This document shows, in pieces, positions 17,831 through 26,086 of a stretch of DNA of 64,000 nt; the stretch's first letter is position 1; each line of letters begins with the position of its first letter. Made by a program: the position numbers and the translations under genes. The stretch comes from Bradyrhizobium sp. Ai1a-2 (GTDB lineage: Bacteria > Pseudomonadota > Alphaproteobacteria > Rhizobiales > Xanthobacteraceae), in contig NZ_AUEZ01000030.1 in assembly GCF_000426245.1 (NCBI RefSeq), positions 1 to 64,000 of the forward strand, read 5' to 3'. The notes below the pieces were generated by a model, which was not told the origin of the DNA, did not search any database, and saw nothing but the letters and a program-made list of their open reading frames with translations.

Positions 17831-19003
17831 TCAGCTATAGATCTCGAACAAGCCCGCACCGCCCTGACCGCCGCCGATGCACATGGTGACGACGCCCCAC
17901 TTGGCCTTGCGGCGACGGCCTTCCTGCAGGAGGTGACCGGTCAGACGCGCGCCGGTCATGCCGAAGGGGTGGCCGATCGCGATCGAGCCGCCGTTGACGT
18001 TGTACTTCTCGGGATCGATGCCGAGCTGGTCGCGGCAGTACAGGCACTGGCTGGCGAAGGCCTCGTTGAGCTCCCAGAGATCGATGTCGTCGATCTTCAG
18101 GCCCTGGCGCTTCAACAGCTTCGGCACCGCCAACACCGGGCCGATGCCCATCTCGTCCGGCTCGCAGCCCGCGGTCGCCCAGGCAACGAAACGCCCCAGC
18201 GGCTCCAGCCCGCGCTTCTCGGCGTCCTTGGCTTCCATCAGCACCACGGCGGCGGCGCCGTCGGAGAGCTGGCTGGCGTTGCCGGCGGTGATGAACTTGC
18301 CCGGGCCCTTCACCGGCTCGAGCTTGGCAAGGCCCTCGATCGTGGTGTCGGGACGGTTGCACTCGTCGCGGTCGACGACATAGTCCTTGATGCTCTCTTC
18401 CTTCGTCACCTTGTCGACCACCTTCATCTTGGTCTTCATCGGGACGATCTCGTCCTTGAACTTGTTCGCCTGCTGCGCGGCGGCCATGCGGCGCTGCGAC
18501 TCCAGCGAGAACTCGTCCTGGTATTCGCGGCTCAGCTTGTAGCGCTCGGCGACGATGTCGGCGGTGTCGATCATCGCCATGAAGATGTCGGGCGCGGTCT
18601 TGAGCAGCTCGGGATCGACCGACTCCTTCGGCGTGCCGCCGCCCGGAATCGAGATGCTCTCGACGCCGCCGGCAACGATGCATTCAGCGCCATCGGAACG
18701 GATCGAGTTGGCGGCCATCGCGATGGTCTGCAGCCCCGAGGAGCAGAAGCGGTTCACCGAGACGCCGGCGGTCGACTTCGGCAGGCCGGCGAGCAGCGCG
18801 GCCTGGCGGCCGATATTGGGCGCGCCATGGGCGCAATTGCCGAGATAGCAGTCCTCGACATATTCCTTGTCGACGCCGGCGCGCTCGACGGCATGCTTGA
18901 TGGCGTGCGCCGCCAGCGACATCGGCGGAGTAATGTTGAACCCACCGCGGGCGGACTTCGCCAGGCCCGTGCGTGCATAGGAAACGATAACGGCTTCACG
19001 CAT
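17831..19003 (-). CDS. Acetyl-CoA C-acyltransferase (thiolase)
   Basis: A 390-residue thiolase that condenses or cleaves acyl-CoA with acetyl-CoA. The acyl-carrying cysteine is Cys87 in SVNRFCSSGLQTIAMAA. The C-terminal active-site motifs are GGSIAIGHPFGMTGAR and MCIGGGQGGAGLFE. EYVEDCYLGNCAHG is typical of the degradative FadA/FadI-like branch, so fatty-acid oxidation is more likely than PHB synthesis. The ATG at 19003 follows GGGAGAAAAC. The open frame extends to 19261 through a repeat and is not supported there. Confidence 0.92.
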   Translation of the reverse strand: MREAVIVSYARTGLAKSARGGFNITPPMSLAAHAIKHAVERAGVDKEYVEDCYLGNCAHGAPNIGRQAALLAGLPKSTAGVSVNRFCSSGLQTIAMAANSIRSDGAECIVAGGVESISIPGGGTPKESVDPELLKTAPDIFMAMIDTADIVAERYKLSREYQDEFSLESQRRMAAAQQANKFKDEIVPMKTKMKVVDKVTKEESIKDYVVDRDECNRPDTTIEGLAKLEPVKGPGKFITAGNASQLSDGAAAVVLMEAKDAEKRGLEPLGRFVAWATAGCEPDEMGIGPVLAVPKLLKRQGLKIDDIDLWELNEAFASQCLYCRDQLGIDPEKYNVNGGSIAIGHPFGMTGARLTGHLLQEGRRRKAKWGVVTMCIGGGQGGAGLFEIYS

Positions 19004-19088
19004 TGTGTTTTCTCCCTTGTTCGGATGGCCTGATATGACCTGTCTTGGCCCATTCGTACACAGATTTTGTCGCCCGCCAAACGACAAA

Positions 19089-19115
19089 CGCCGCCTCCGA
19101 TTGCCGGAGGCGGCG
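19089..19115 (-). terminator. Hairpin upstream of the thiolase gene
   Basis: A perfect 11-bp stem CGCCGCCTCCG / CGGAGGCGGCG with a 5-base loop. The minus strand continues into TTTGTCGTTT, so it could terminate the serC-serA transcript 160 bases after serA. It could equally be leader structure of the thiolase mRNA. Confidence 0.5.
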
Positions 19116-19163
19116 TCAAGTTCCGCAGGTCGGAATATGTGGGTCGAACGGCGCGACCGCCGT

Positions 19164-19253
19164 CCCTTCTCCCCTTGTGGGAGAAGGTGGCGCGAAGCGC
19201 CGGATGAGGCTGGTGCTGACGGCGGAGCTGCCCTCTCCCACAAGGGGCGAGGG
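19164..19253. repeat. Family B repeat downstream of serA
   Basis: Arms CCCTTCTCCCCTTGTGGGAG and CCCTCTCCCACAAGGGGCGAG at the two ends. It lies just after the serA stop and ahead of the thiolase gene, and may act as a 3'-end stabiliser for serA mRNA. Confidence 0.75.
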
Positions 19254-19277
19254 CGCAGCAATTGACACCTCCTGCGC

Positions 19278-20867
19278 TCAGAACGCCAGCGCCTTGACCT
19301 GCTTGACCTGCGGCAGCGCCTGCACCTTGGCGAGCACGTCCGCCGGCACGGGGCCGTCGACCTCGACCAGCGCGATCGCGTCGCCGCCCTGCGCGACGCG
19401 GCCGAGATGGAAGGTCGCGATATTGATCCTGGCGTCGCCGAGCAGACCCGCGAACTTGCCGATGAAACCCGGCTTGTCCTCGTTGGTCACATAGATCATC
19501 GACTTGCCGAATTCGGCGTCGACTCGGATGCCCTTGATGTCGACCAGCCGCGGCTTGCCGTCGTGATAGACGGTGCCGGAAACCGAGCGTTCCTGCCGTT
19601 CCGTCGTGACGGTCACGGTGATCAGGCTTTCATAGTCGCTCTGCGCGGCGCGCGTCACCTCGTCGACCACCATGCCGCGCTCCTTGGCGACGACAGGCGC
19701 GGAGACGACGTTGACGTCGCCCAGCATCGGCCGCAGCAGGCCGGACAGCACCGCCGAGGTCAGCGCCTTGATCTTCATCTCGGCGACGTGGCCCTCATAA
19801 GTGATCTGGGTCTTGATGATGCCGCTCTCGGTGAGCTGGCCGGCGAACGAGCCGAGCTTCTCGGCGAGCTCGATGAACGGCTTCAGCTTCGGCGCCTCTT
19901 CGGCCGTGATCGAGGGGAAGTTGATGGCGTTAGAGATCGCCCCGGTGAGCAGATAGTCCGACATCTGCTCGGCGACCTGTAGCGCGACATTCTCCTGCGC
20001 TTCCGTGGTGGAGGCGCCGAGATGCGGGGTGCAGATCACGTTGGGATGGCCGAACAGGATGTTCGAGATCGCCGGCTCCTCGGTGAACACGTCGAAGGCG
20101 GCGCCCGCGACATGCCTGGAATTGAGCGCATCCACCAGCGCCTGCTCGTCGACCAGGCCGCCGCGGGCGCAATTGATGATGCGGACGCCCTGCTTCATCT
20201 TCGCAAGCGCCGCCGCGTCGATGATGTTGCGGGTCTTGTCGGTGAGCGGCGTGTGCAGGGTGATGAAATCGGCGCGCTTGAACAGCTCGTCGAGGTCGAC
20301 CTTCTCGACCCCGATGTCCTTGGCGCGTTCCGGCGACAGGAACGGGTCGAAGGCGATCACCTTCATGCGCAGGCCGAGCGCGCGGTCGCAGACGATCGAG
20401 CCGATATTGCCGCAGCCGACCACGCCGAGCGTCTTGTTGGTGATCTCCACGCCCATGAAGCGGTTCTTCTCCCACTTGCCGGCCTGGGTCGAGGCGTCGG
20501 CCTGAGGGATCTCGCGGGCCAGCGCCAGCATGAGGGTGATCGCGTGCTCGGCGGTCGTGATCGAATTGCCGAACGGCGTGTTCATCACGATGATGCCCTT
20601 GGCGGTCGCAGCCGGGATCTCGACATTGTCGACGCCGATGCCGGCGCGGCCGATCACCTTCAGCCTGGTGGCCTTCTCGATGATCTTGGCGGTTGCCTTG
20701 GTCGCCGAGCGGATCGCAAGGCCATCATAGTTGCCGATGATCTCGGCGAGCTTTTCCTTGTCCTTGCCGAGATTGGGCTGGAAGTCGACCTCAACGCCGC
20801 GATCTTTGAAGATCTGCACGGCGGCGGGAGAAAGGGCGTCGGAAATGAGAACTTTCGGTTTTGACAT
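19278..20867 (-). CDS. serA: D-3-phosphoglycerate dehydrogenase
   Basis: A 529-residue enzyme, the length of the long form. It oxidises 3-phosphoglycerate as the first step of serine synthesis. The N-terminal catalytic and NAD domains show LKVIGRAGIGVDNVEIPAA, GVVGCGNIGSIVCDRAL, NCARGGLVDEQAL and the catalytic histidine in CTPHLGASTTEAQENVA. Residues after about 315 form the ASB domain and a C-terminal ACT domain (MIYVTNEDKPGFIGKFAGLL), which in this family mediates serine feedback. It follows serC on the same strand. Confidence 0.97.
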   Translation of the reverse strand: MSKPKVLISDALSPAAVQIFKDRGVEVDFQPNLGKDKEKLAEIIGNYDGLAIRSATKATAKIIEKATRLKVIGRAGIGVDNVEIPAATAKGIIVMNTPFGNSITTAEHAITLMLALAREIPQADASTQAGKWEKNRFMGVEITNKTLGVVGCGNIGSIVCDRALGLRMKVIAFDPFLSPERAKDIGVEKVDLDELFKRADFITLHTPLTDKTRNIIDAAALAKMKQGVRIINCARGGLVDEQALVDALNSRHVAGAAFDVFTEEPAISNILFGHPNVICTPHLGASTTEAQENVALQVAEQMSDYLLTGAISNAINFPSITAEEAPKLKPFIELAEKLGSFAGQLTESGIIKTQITYEGHVAEMKIKALTSAVLSGLLRPMLGDVNVVSAPVVAKERGMVVDEVTRAAQSDYESLITVTVTTERQERSVSGTVYHDGKPRLVDIKGIRVDAEFGKSMIYVTNEDKPGFIGKFAGLLGDARINIATFHLGRVAQGGDAIALVEVDGPVPADVLAKVQALPQVKQVKALAF

Positions 20868-20945
20868 CTGAATGATCCTCTACCTTCCCCGAAGGAAGGT
20901 GCGGCCCACAGGCCGGAATGAGTGAATGTCCCGGATCGATTTCTT

Positions 20946-21072
20946 CTCCCTCTCCCCGTTCTTACGGGGGGAGGGTCGGGGTGAGGGGCAGCCACAGGCG
21001 AAGGTGCGAGCGGAGACCCCTCACCCGGATTGCTGTGCAATCCGACCTCTCCCCGTAAGAACGGGGAGAGGT
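20946..21072. repeat. Family B repeat inside the serC-serA interval
   Basis: Ends are CCTCTCCCCGTTCTTACGG and CCGTAAGAACGGGGAGAGG. It fills most of the 212 bases between the serC stop and the serA start, so it would be transcribed within the operon. It may cause partial termination or protect the upstream serC message. Confidence 0.8.
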
Positions 21073-21079
21073 GAAAAAG

Positions 21080-22252
21080 CTACGCCGCCTTCGGCAGCTG
21101 TGCCTTGGTCTCGGCGAAGGCCCAGTCGATCCACTGCGTGAGCAGCTCGACATCCTTGGCTTCCACGGTGGCGCCGCACCAGATGCGCAGGCCCGCCGGC
21201 GCGTCGCGGTAATGCGCGAAGTCGAAGCCCGCATTCTCCTTCTCGACCAGGGCGACCAGCTTCTTGCAGAAGTCGGCCTGCAGGTCCGGCGTCAGCGAGG
21301 TGATCGCGGGATCAGTGATCTTCAGGCACACCGAAGTGTTGGAGCGGATCGCGGGATCCTTGGCCAGGAAATCGATCCACGGCGTCCTCGCCTTCCAGTC
21401 GGCGAGCACCTTGGTGCTGGCATCGGCGCGCGCGATCAGGGCCTTCAGGCCGCCGATCGATTTCGCCCAGTCGAGCGCGTCGAGATAGTCCTCGACGCAG
21501 AGCATCGACGGCGTGTTGATAGTCTCGCCTTCGAAGATGCCCTGGTTGAGCTTGCCGCCCTTGGTCATGCGGAAGATCTTCGGCAGCGGCCACGCCGGCT
21601 TGTAGGTCTCGAGCCGCTCCACCGCGCGTGGCGAGAGGATCAGCATCCCATGCGCCGCCTCGCCGCCCAGCGCCTTCTGCCAGGAGAAGGTGATGACGTC
21701 GAGCTTCGGCCAGTCGAGTGGCTGCGCAAACGCCGCCGAGGTTGCGTCGCAGATGGTGAGGCCTTCGCGGGTGGCGCTGATCCAGTCGGCGTTCGGCACG
21801 CGCACGCCCGAGGTGGTGCCGTTCCAGGTGAAGACGACGTCGGTAGCCGGGTCGACCTTGGCAAGATCGGGGATCTCGCCATAGGCGGCGTTCAGCTTGG
21901 TGACGTCCTTCAGCTTCAGTTCCTTGACGATGTCGCTGACCCAGCCCTCGCCGAAGGATTCCCAGGCCAGCGTGGTGACGGGCCGCGCACCGAGCAGCGA
22001 CCACAGCGCCATCTCGACCGCGCCGGTGTCGGAGGCCGGAACGATGCCGATCTTGTAGTCGGCCGGCACTTCCAGCACTTCGCGCGTCAGCTCAATGGCT
22101 TGCTTGAGCTTGGCCTTGCCGATCTTCGCGCGATGCGAGCGGCCGAGCGCGGCGTCCTTGAGATTTTGGGGATTCCAGCCGGGGCGCTTGGCGCAGGGGC
22201 CGGAGGAGAAATGCGGCACGTTCGGCCGCGAAGCGGGCTTCGCTGCAGTCAT
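21080..22252 (-). CDS. serC: Phosphoserine aminotransferase
   Basis: A 390-residue PLP enzyme that transaminates 3-phosphohydroxypyruvate in serine synthesis and also serves pyridoxine synthesis. It begins with the family motif HFSSGPCAKRPGW. The PLP lysine lies in TFSWQKALGGEAAHGM, and GTTSGVRVPNADWI is also typical of the alphaproteobacterial form. It is first in the operon with serA and sits 5 bases behind a leader hairpin that covers its ribosome binding site. Confidence 0.96.
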   Translation of the reverse strand: MTAAKPASRPNVPHFSSGPCAKRPGWNPQNLKDAALGRSHRAKIGKAKLKQAIELTREVLEVPADYKIGIVPASDTGAVEMALWSLLGARPVTTLAWESFGEGWVSDIVKELKLKDVTKLNAAYGEIPDLAKVDPATDVVFTWNGTTSGVRVPNADWISATREGLTICDATSAAFAQPLDWPKLDVITFSWQKALGGEAAHGMLILSPRAVERLETYKPAWPLPKIFRMTKGGKLNQGIFEGETINTPSMLCVEDYLDALDWAKSIGGLKALIARADASTKVLADWKARTPWIDFLAKDPAIRSNTSVCLKITDPAITSLTPDLQADFCKKLVALVEKENAGFDFAHYRDAPAGLRIWCGATVEAKDVELLTQWIDWAFAETKAQLPKAA

Positions 22253-22257
22253 GATCT

Positions 22258-22321
22258 ACCCTTCCAGATAGCTGCCTCTCGGTGGGGAGAGGTTTCCCGC
22301 TGTCGGAGATAGTGGAAGGGT
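22258..22321 (-). ncRNA. serC leader RNA motif
   Basis: On the minus strand ACCCTTCCA pairs perfectly with TGGAAGGGT across a region that holds a second hairpin (CCTCTC / GAGAGG). The 3' arm contains the GGAAGG ribosome binding site of serC, ending 5 bases before the ATG. This matches the known serC RNA motif of alphaproteobacteria in position, structure and downstream genes. Closing the stem would block initiation, so a serine- or precursor-linked translational switch is plausible. The ligand of this motif is not established. Confidence 0.72.
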
Positions 22322-22330
22322 AAGGAATCG

Positions 22331-22525
22331 TCAAGGAACTTCCCGACGATCACAGGCGATTGATGGGGGCTCGTCGGGCGACGGAGCCGGCGTCTGATCA
22401 AGCAGTCCGGCCGCATCGCTCACCAGCTTCACGGCCTTTCGCCGGCTGGAGACTCTCATGATGCTCTTCTCACCGACCTGCACGATGTATTCCTTGCCCG
22501 CCCTGACGATCGAATATCGCTTCAT
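22331..22525 (-). CDS. Small conserved-looking hypothetical protein
   Basis: A 64-residue protein starting MKRYSIVRAGKEYIVQVGEK and continuing with SIMRVSSRRKAVKLVSDAA. The first 45 residues read like a small beta-rich fold followed by a helix. The tail is proline-rich and probably disordered. A GGGG stretch lies upstream of the ATG. It starts about 10 bases upstream of the serC leader on the same strand, so it could share a transcript with serC. I do not recognise the family. Confidence 0.6.
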   Translation of the reverse strand: MKRYSIVRAGKEYIVQVGEKSIMRVSSRRKAVKLVSDAAGLLDQTPAPSPDEPPSIACDRREVP

Positions 22526-22763
22526 CTAAAATCCCCAAGCCGTTCTTGAGCGCAATGAGTTTGGACCGTCATCGCGTTCGATCTTTTTTGCTTGATCATG
22601 ATCTCTTGCGGATCATGTTCTGCCGCTGGGAGACTCGTAACTAGCAGGAGCGTTCCTGTCGGTAAAATTACGGAGGCCGGCGTAGTTTATCGCTTGTTAA
22701 CCGGAACGCAGAATGAGGACTACCACTGCTGTCAGCAATCGTGTCGATGCAACCTGGCGCAAC

Positions 22764-23234
22764 TCAGAAGCGTATCGTCATGCCAACATGACTGCGTTGA
22801 AATCCAAGCCGTTCATAGAAGCGCTGCGCGTCGACGCGGGTGTGATGCGTGAGCAGTTCGACGAGGATGCAACCGTTGGTGCGCGCTTCGGTCATTGCCC
22901 ATTGCACCATCTGTTCTCCGATGCCGCGGCTGCGGCAATGGGTTGCGACGCGCACATCCTCGATCAGGCCGCGCGAGGCGCCTTGCGAGCTTATGCCCGG
23001 CAGGATGCACAACTGCAGACAGCCGACCACCGCGCCGTCGACATCCTCGGCAACCACGAGCTTGAAATTCGGATCGCGATCGACCTTTTCGAACGCGGCG
23101 AAGTAGGATTGAGGCAAGGGATCCTCGATCCGCTCGCGGGCGCTGCCGAGCCGATCGTCCGCGAGCATGCCGACGATGACAGGGACATCGTCGCGACGGG
23201 CGCGACGGATGGTGATCGAGGACGCAGATGCCAT
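22764..23234 (-). CDS. GNAT family N-acetyltransferase
   Basis: A 156-residue acetyltransferase. Motif B-like SQGASRGLIEDVRVATHCRS is followed by the acetyl-CoA loop RSRGIGEQMVQWAM and a C-terminal RVDAQRFYERLGFQRS typical of GNATs. It lies 15 bases downstream of a glutathione S-transferase gene on the same strand and probably shares its transcript. The acceptor substrate is unknown. Confidence 0.85.
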   Translation of the reverse strand: MASASSITIRRARRDDVPVIVGMLADDRLGSARERIEDPLPQSYFAAFEKVDRDPNFKLVVAEDVDGAVVGCLQLCILPGISSQGASRGLIEDVRVATHCRSRGIGEQMVQWAMTEARTNGCILVELLTHHTRVDAQRFYERLGFQRSHVGMTIRF

Positions 23235-23249
23235 GATGTGTTCCGAAGT

Positions 23250-23840
23250 TCAGTTTGCCGGCGGCAGGCCGAGTGAGCGTTCGGCCTCGCCGATCCAGCG
23301 GTGAAGCGTGGGATAGCCGCCGAGATCAAAGCCGCCCTCATGCGCGAGCCGCGTGTAGGCGAGCAGCGCCACGTCGGCGAGCGAAAACGCCTCGCCGACC
23401 AGGAATGGCGTCAACGCGAGCTGCTGCTCCATCCGCGCCAGTGCGGCATGGCCGCGCCTGACCTTCTCCGGATCGAGCTCGGACGCCGATTTGCCGAGAT
23501 AGCGCATCTGGAAGCGGCAGACCGCGATATAGGGCTCGTGGCTGTACTGCTCCCAGAACAGCCACTCATCCATCTTCGCGGCGGAGAAATCATCCGCTGG
23601 AATGAGATCGCTGCCGCGGGCGAGATAGCGGATGATGGCGTTCGACTGCGCCAGGGCGCGGCCATCGTCGAGCACGATCGTCGGCACCTGGCCCGCGCTG
23701 TTCATATTCAGGAAATCTGCGGTGCGCGTTTCCTGCTTGAGGATGTCGACGTCGATCCAGGTGTAGGGCAGCGCGAGGTGATCGCACACCCATTTCACCT
23801 TCAGGCAGTTGCCCGACTTGTCGTCACCGTAGATTTTCAT
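23250..23840 (-). CDS. Glutathione S-transferase family protein
   Basis: A 196-residue GST. The thioredoxin-fold N-terminus reads MKIYGDDKSGNCLKVKW with a likely catalytic Ser or Asn near residues 9-11, and the glutathione-binding QVPTIVLDD and ALAQSNAIIRYLARG motifs follow. The all-helical C-terminal domain has FSLADVALLAYTRLA. The ATG at 23840 is preferred over the longer frame to 23876. It probably forms an operon with the GNAT gene. Confidence 0.88.
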   Translation of the reverse strand: MKIYGDDKSGNCLKVKWVCDHLALPYTWIDVDILKQETRTADFLNMNSAGQVPTIVLDDGRALAQSNAIIRYLARGSDLIPADDFSAAKMDEWLFWEQYSHEPYIAVCRFQMRYLGKSASELDPEKVRRGHAALARMEQQLALTPFLVGEAFSLADVALLAYTRLAHEGGFDLGGYPTLHRWIGEAERSLGLPPAN

Positions 23841-23918
23841 GGCTGGCGGTTGTCCTGTTGCCGAACGACAGAGCAACAGCGGAAACAGGAGCTGTCAACA
23901 CGTCAGGCGCAGGTGCAC

Positions 23919-24743
23919 CTAGAATTTGTAGCCGAGGCCGGCGCGCACCGTGTTGATGCTGGTATCGACCGTCGTGGTGAAGCGGATATATTCCCACTCC
24001 GCGCGCATGAACAGGCCGCCGACCAGATTGATGTCGATGCCCAGGCCGGCCGTGTAGCCGTAGATGAGGTGATTGTGCACGGCATCCGTCGCGCTCAATG
24101 GCATCAACTGGGTGAAAGGCCCAAGGGCAGAGGGACCCACGGCATCCGCAACGATTGCCGTATGTGAAATATTGGCCTTGCCGAGCGCGAAGCCGCCGAA
24201 CGCATAAGGCAGGAAGCATCCGAAAGCGTAGGCTGCGCGTCCCCGGAACGTCGCCATGTCCGAGATCGAGATCGAGGATGCCGAGGTAACTGCGACATCG
24301 TGAAAGGAGCCGTCGGTGAGCGGGGCGCCGCTCACGAGCTCCTTGCTGGCGCTGGCGGAGCCGCCAAAGTTGCCGTGCATGTAGCTCGCCTCCAGGCCAA
24401 GCACGACGTCGGTCCATTGCCAATTATATCCGACAAAGGCTCCGTATGCCGACGAACGCGCCGACTGCTTTCCGAGACCGAGATTCCATTGCGCGACGCC
24501 CATCTGCTGGACGACATTGTCGGAAATCAGCGAGGCGATCAAAGACGACGGCTTGCTGTCGAAATTCTCGTCGGACGATCCGTAGCCGGCTTGGCCACCA
24601 ATGTAGAGACCATCCCAATAGGCTCTGGAAGTGCTCAGCCCATCGGTGAAGCTGCCGCGAAGCACCGGGAGATCGGGAAGATCGGCGGCCCGCGCGCTCG
24701 TCACCGCGCCACACATCACTACCGCCAGCAGAAACCTGCGCAT
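23919..24743 (-). CDS. Outer-membrane beta-barrel protein, Omp25-like
   Basis: A 274-residue protein with a signal peptide ending near TSARAAD. The mature part begins DLPDLPVLRGS and then WDGLYIGGQAGYGSSDENF, the WxGxYxGxxxGY pattern of rhizobial/Brucella Omp25-type barrels. The C-terminal strand YIRFTTTVDTSINTVRAGLG ends in YKF, the usual terminal aromatic. A TTG at 24758 is an alternative start. Such proteins are structural porin-like barrels; no specific solute can be named. Confidence 0.82.
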   Translation of the reverse strand: MRRFLLAVVMCGAVTSARAADLPDLPVLRGSFTDGLSTSRAYWDGLYIGGQAGYGSSDENFDSKPSSLIASLISDNVVQQMGVAQWNLGLGKQSARSSAYGAFVGYNWQWTDVVLGLEASYMHGNFGGSASASKELVSGAPLTDGSFHDVAVTSASSISISDMATFRGRAAYAFGCFLPYAFGGFALGKANISHTAIVADAVGPSALGPFTQLMPLSATDAVHNHLIYGYTAGLGIDINLVGGLFMRAEWEYIRFTTTVDTSINTVRAGLGYKF

Positions 24744-24872
24744 CGCCCACGCCCCCAAATCGACTTAACCAAACCCGGCGACGATCATCGCTCGTTAACC
24801 TTAACCAATGGTTGTCGCACGCCACGTTCGCCACAATCTTCTGCGTGATGAACACCATTTCGCCGCAAAGCG

Positions 24873-24901
24873 AAACGGCGCGGGAAGATCCCGCGCCGTT
24901 T
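24873..24901 (-). terminator. Terminator of the second barrel-protein gene
   Basis: A perfect 12-bp stem AAACGGCGCGGG / CCCGCGCCGTTT with a 5-base loop, 27 bases beyond the stop codon of the minus-strand gene that starts at 25780. The arm ends in TTT, but the following minus-strand bases (CGCTTTGCGG) hold only a short T-run, so efficiency may be moderate. Confidence 0.75.
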
Positions 24902-24928
24902 GCAATCGTTAACCAATGAAGGTTCGTA

Positions 24929-25780
24929 TTAACCTTTGCGCACCAGCGGCGGCGGCGCATAGACCGGCTGCGGGCTGTCCAGATTCCAGCGCACGCCCAA
25001 CTTGAGATCGTGCGAAGTGATATCCCTGAAGTTCATTGGATTGTTGGTGGTGAAGCCCTGGAACGTCGTCACGGGTCCCGTCAGGCCCGAACCGAGATCG
25101 ACGTAGCTATAGGCGACTTCGAGCGTCAGGTTCGGACTAACCCTGTAGGCAAGACCTGCATGCGCCGCCCATGCGAAATTCCACTTGGAAGCCGAGTTGG
25201 CAAGCGCAAAGCCAGGGGCAATCACGCCGGGAGAGAAATCGGCGAGGCCTTGATCGGTGAAGTTGGAGATCGTCACGCGCGCAGCACCCACGCCAGCGCC
25301 GATGAACGGCGTCACGCACCACCACGTTCCAAGGTCGACATAGGCGTTGGCGAGGACAAGCCATTCCGACTTGCTTGCGCCGTAGTTGTCAGACCCCGCA
25401 CCGATAACCCCTCCGCCAAGCGGAAAAGTCACGAGATCCTGTCCGTGAAAGTTCGTTCTTCCACGGTATTGGCCGGTGACGTCGGCGCGGAACCAGTTGT
25501 TGAACTGGTAACCGACACCGAGACCAAAGATGCCGCCGGTATCGAACCCGGTCTGCTGGTTCAGAGAGAGCAGCGGCGTGTACAAGGCTTCGTTGCCGTT
25601 GCGCACTTCCTTCACGCTCTGATTGCTGAAGCCGATATCGCCGCGCAGATACCAGCCGCCGAAATCCTCCACAGGCGGCGGTGCATAGGGCGGCGGCGCG
25701 ATCGGCATGTCGGCGGCGAATGCCACCGAGGAAATCAGGGAGGCCGCACCAGCGGCAATAAGAGATCTAACGCAACGCAT
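24929..25780 (-). CDS. Outer-membrane beta-barrel protein
   Basis: A 283-residue protein with a signal peptide ending near SSVAFAAD, followed by a proline-rich MPIAPPPYAPPPVEDFGG linker common in Bradyrhizobium surface proteins. Barrel features include GGWYLRGDIGFSNQS, FGLGVGYQFNNWFRADVTGQ and WCVTPFIGAGVGAARV. The C-terminus is not the classic terminal aromatic strand, since it ends after a second PPP stretch. It may be a paralogue of the barrel protein at 23919 rather than an operon partner, because a terminator lies between them. Confidence 0.82.
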   Translation of the reverse strand: MRCVRSLIAAGAASLISSVAFAADMPIAPPPYAPPPVEDFGGWYLRGDIGFSNQSVKEVRNGNEALYTPLLSLNQQTGFDTGGIFGLGVGYQFNNWFRADVTGQYRGRTNFHGQDLVTFPLGGGVIGAGSDNYGASKSEWLVLANAYVDLGTWWCVTPFIGAGVGAARVTISNFTDQGLADFSPGVIAPGFALANSASKWNFAWAAHAGLAYRVSPNLTLEVAYSYVDLGSGLTGPVTTFQGFTTNNPMNFRDITSHDLKLGVRWNLDSPQPVYAPPPLVRKG

Positions 25781-26011
25781 TGCTTCGTCCTTTTGGCCAG
25801 TGAGGCGAGCGGGGGAAGCCTCACGTCTGAAAATCCACGGGCGGACGATGGCACTAAATGCTTAAGCGGCGCTTAACCCTAATTGTTAAGGTTGACGACC
25901 TCTGACGACTGCTCCGAAAGCTCGCGGTATTGCGCTATTCCCGCTGTCGAACAGAAAGCGGCCGCGCCACAAATGCTAACGATGCGTTGATGAAATCCCG
26001 GCTCTTGTCTT

Positions 26012-26086
26012 AACGCGTTTTCTTCACGCGCACCGGAGTCCACCCTCGGATCAAGTCCGAGGGCATGCTTAGCTCGAAAACGCTTT
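26012..26086. repeat. Family D-like repeat at the MFS gene 3' end
   Basis: Starts AACGCGTTTTCTTCACGCGC, contains a CCCTCGGATC..GTCCGAGGG hairpin and ends with CTCGAAAACGCTT. The end overlaps the stop codon of the MFS gene, so part of that gene's terminus may have been supplied by the repeat. The remainder of 25781-26011 shows nothing supportable apart from the likely promoter of the barrel-protein gene. Confidence 0.65.
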
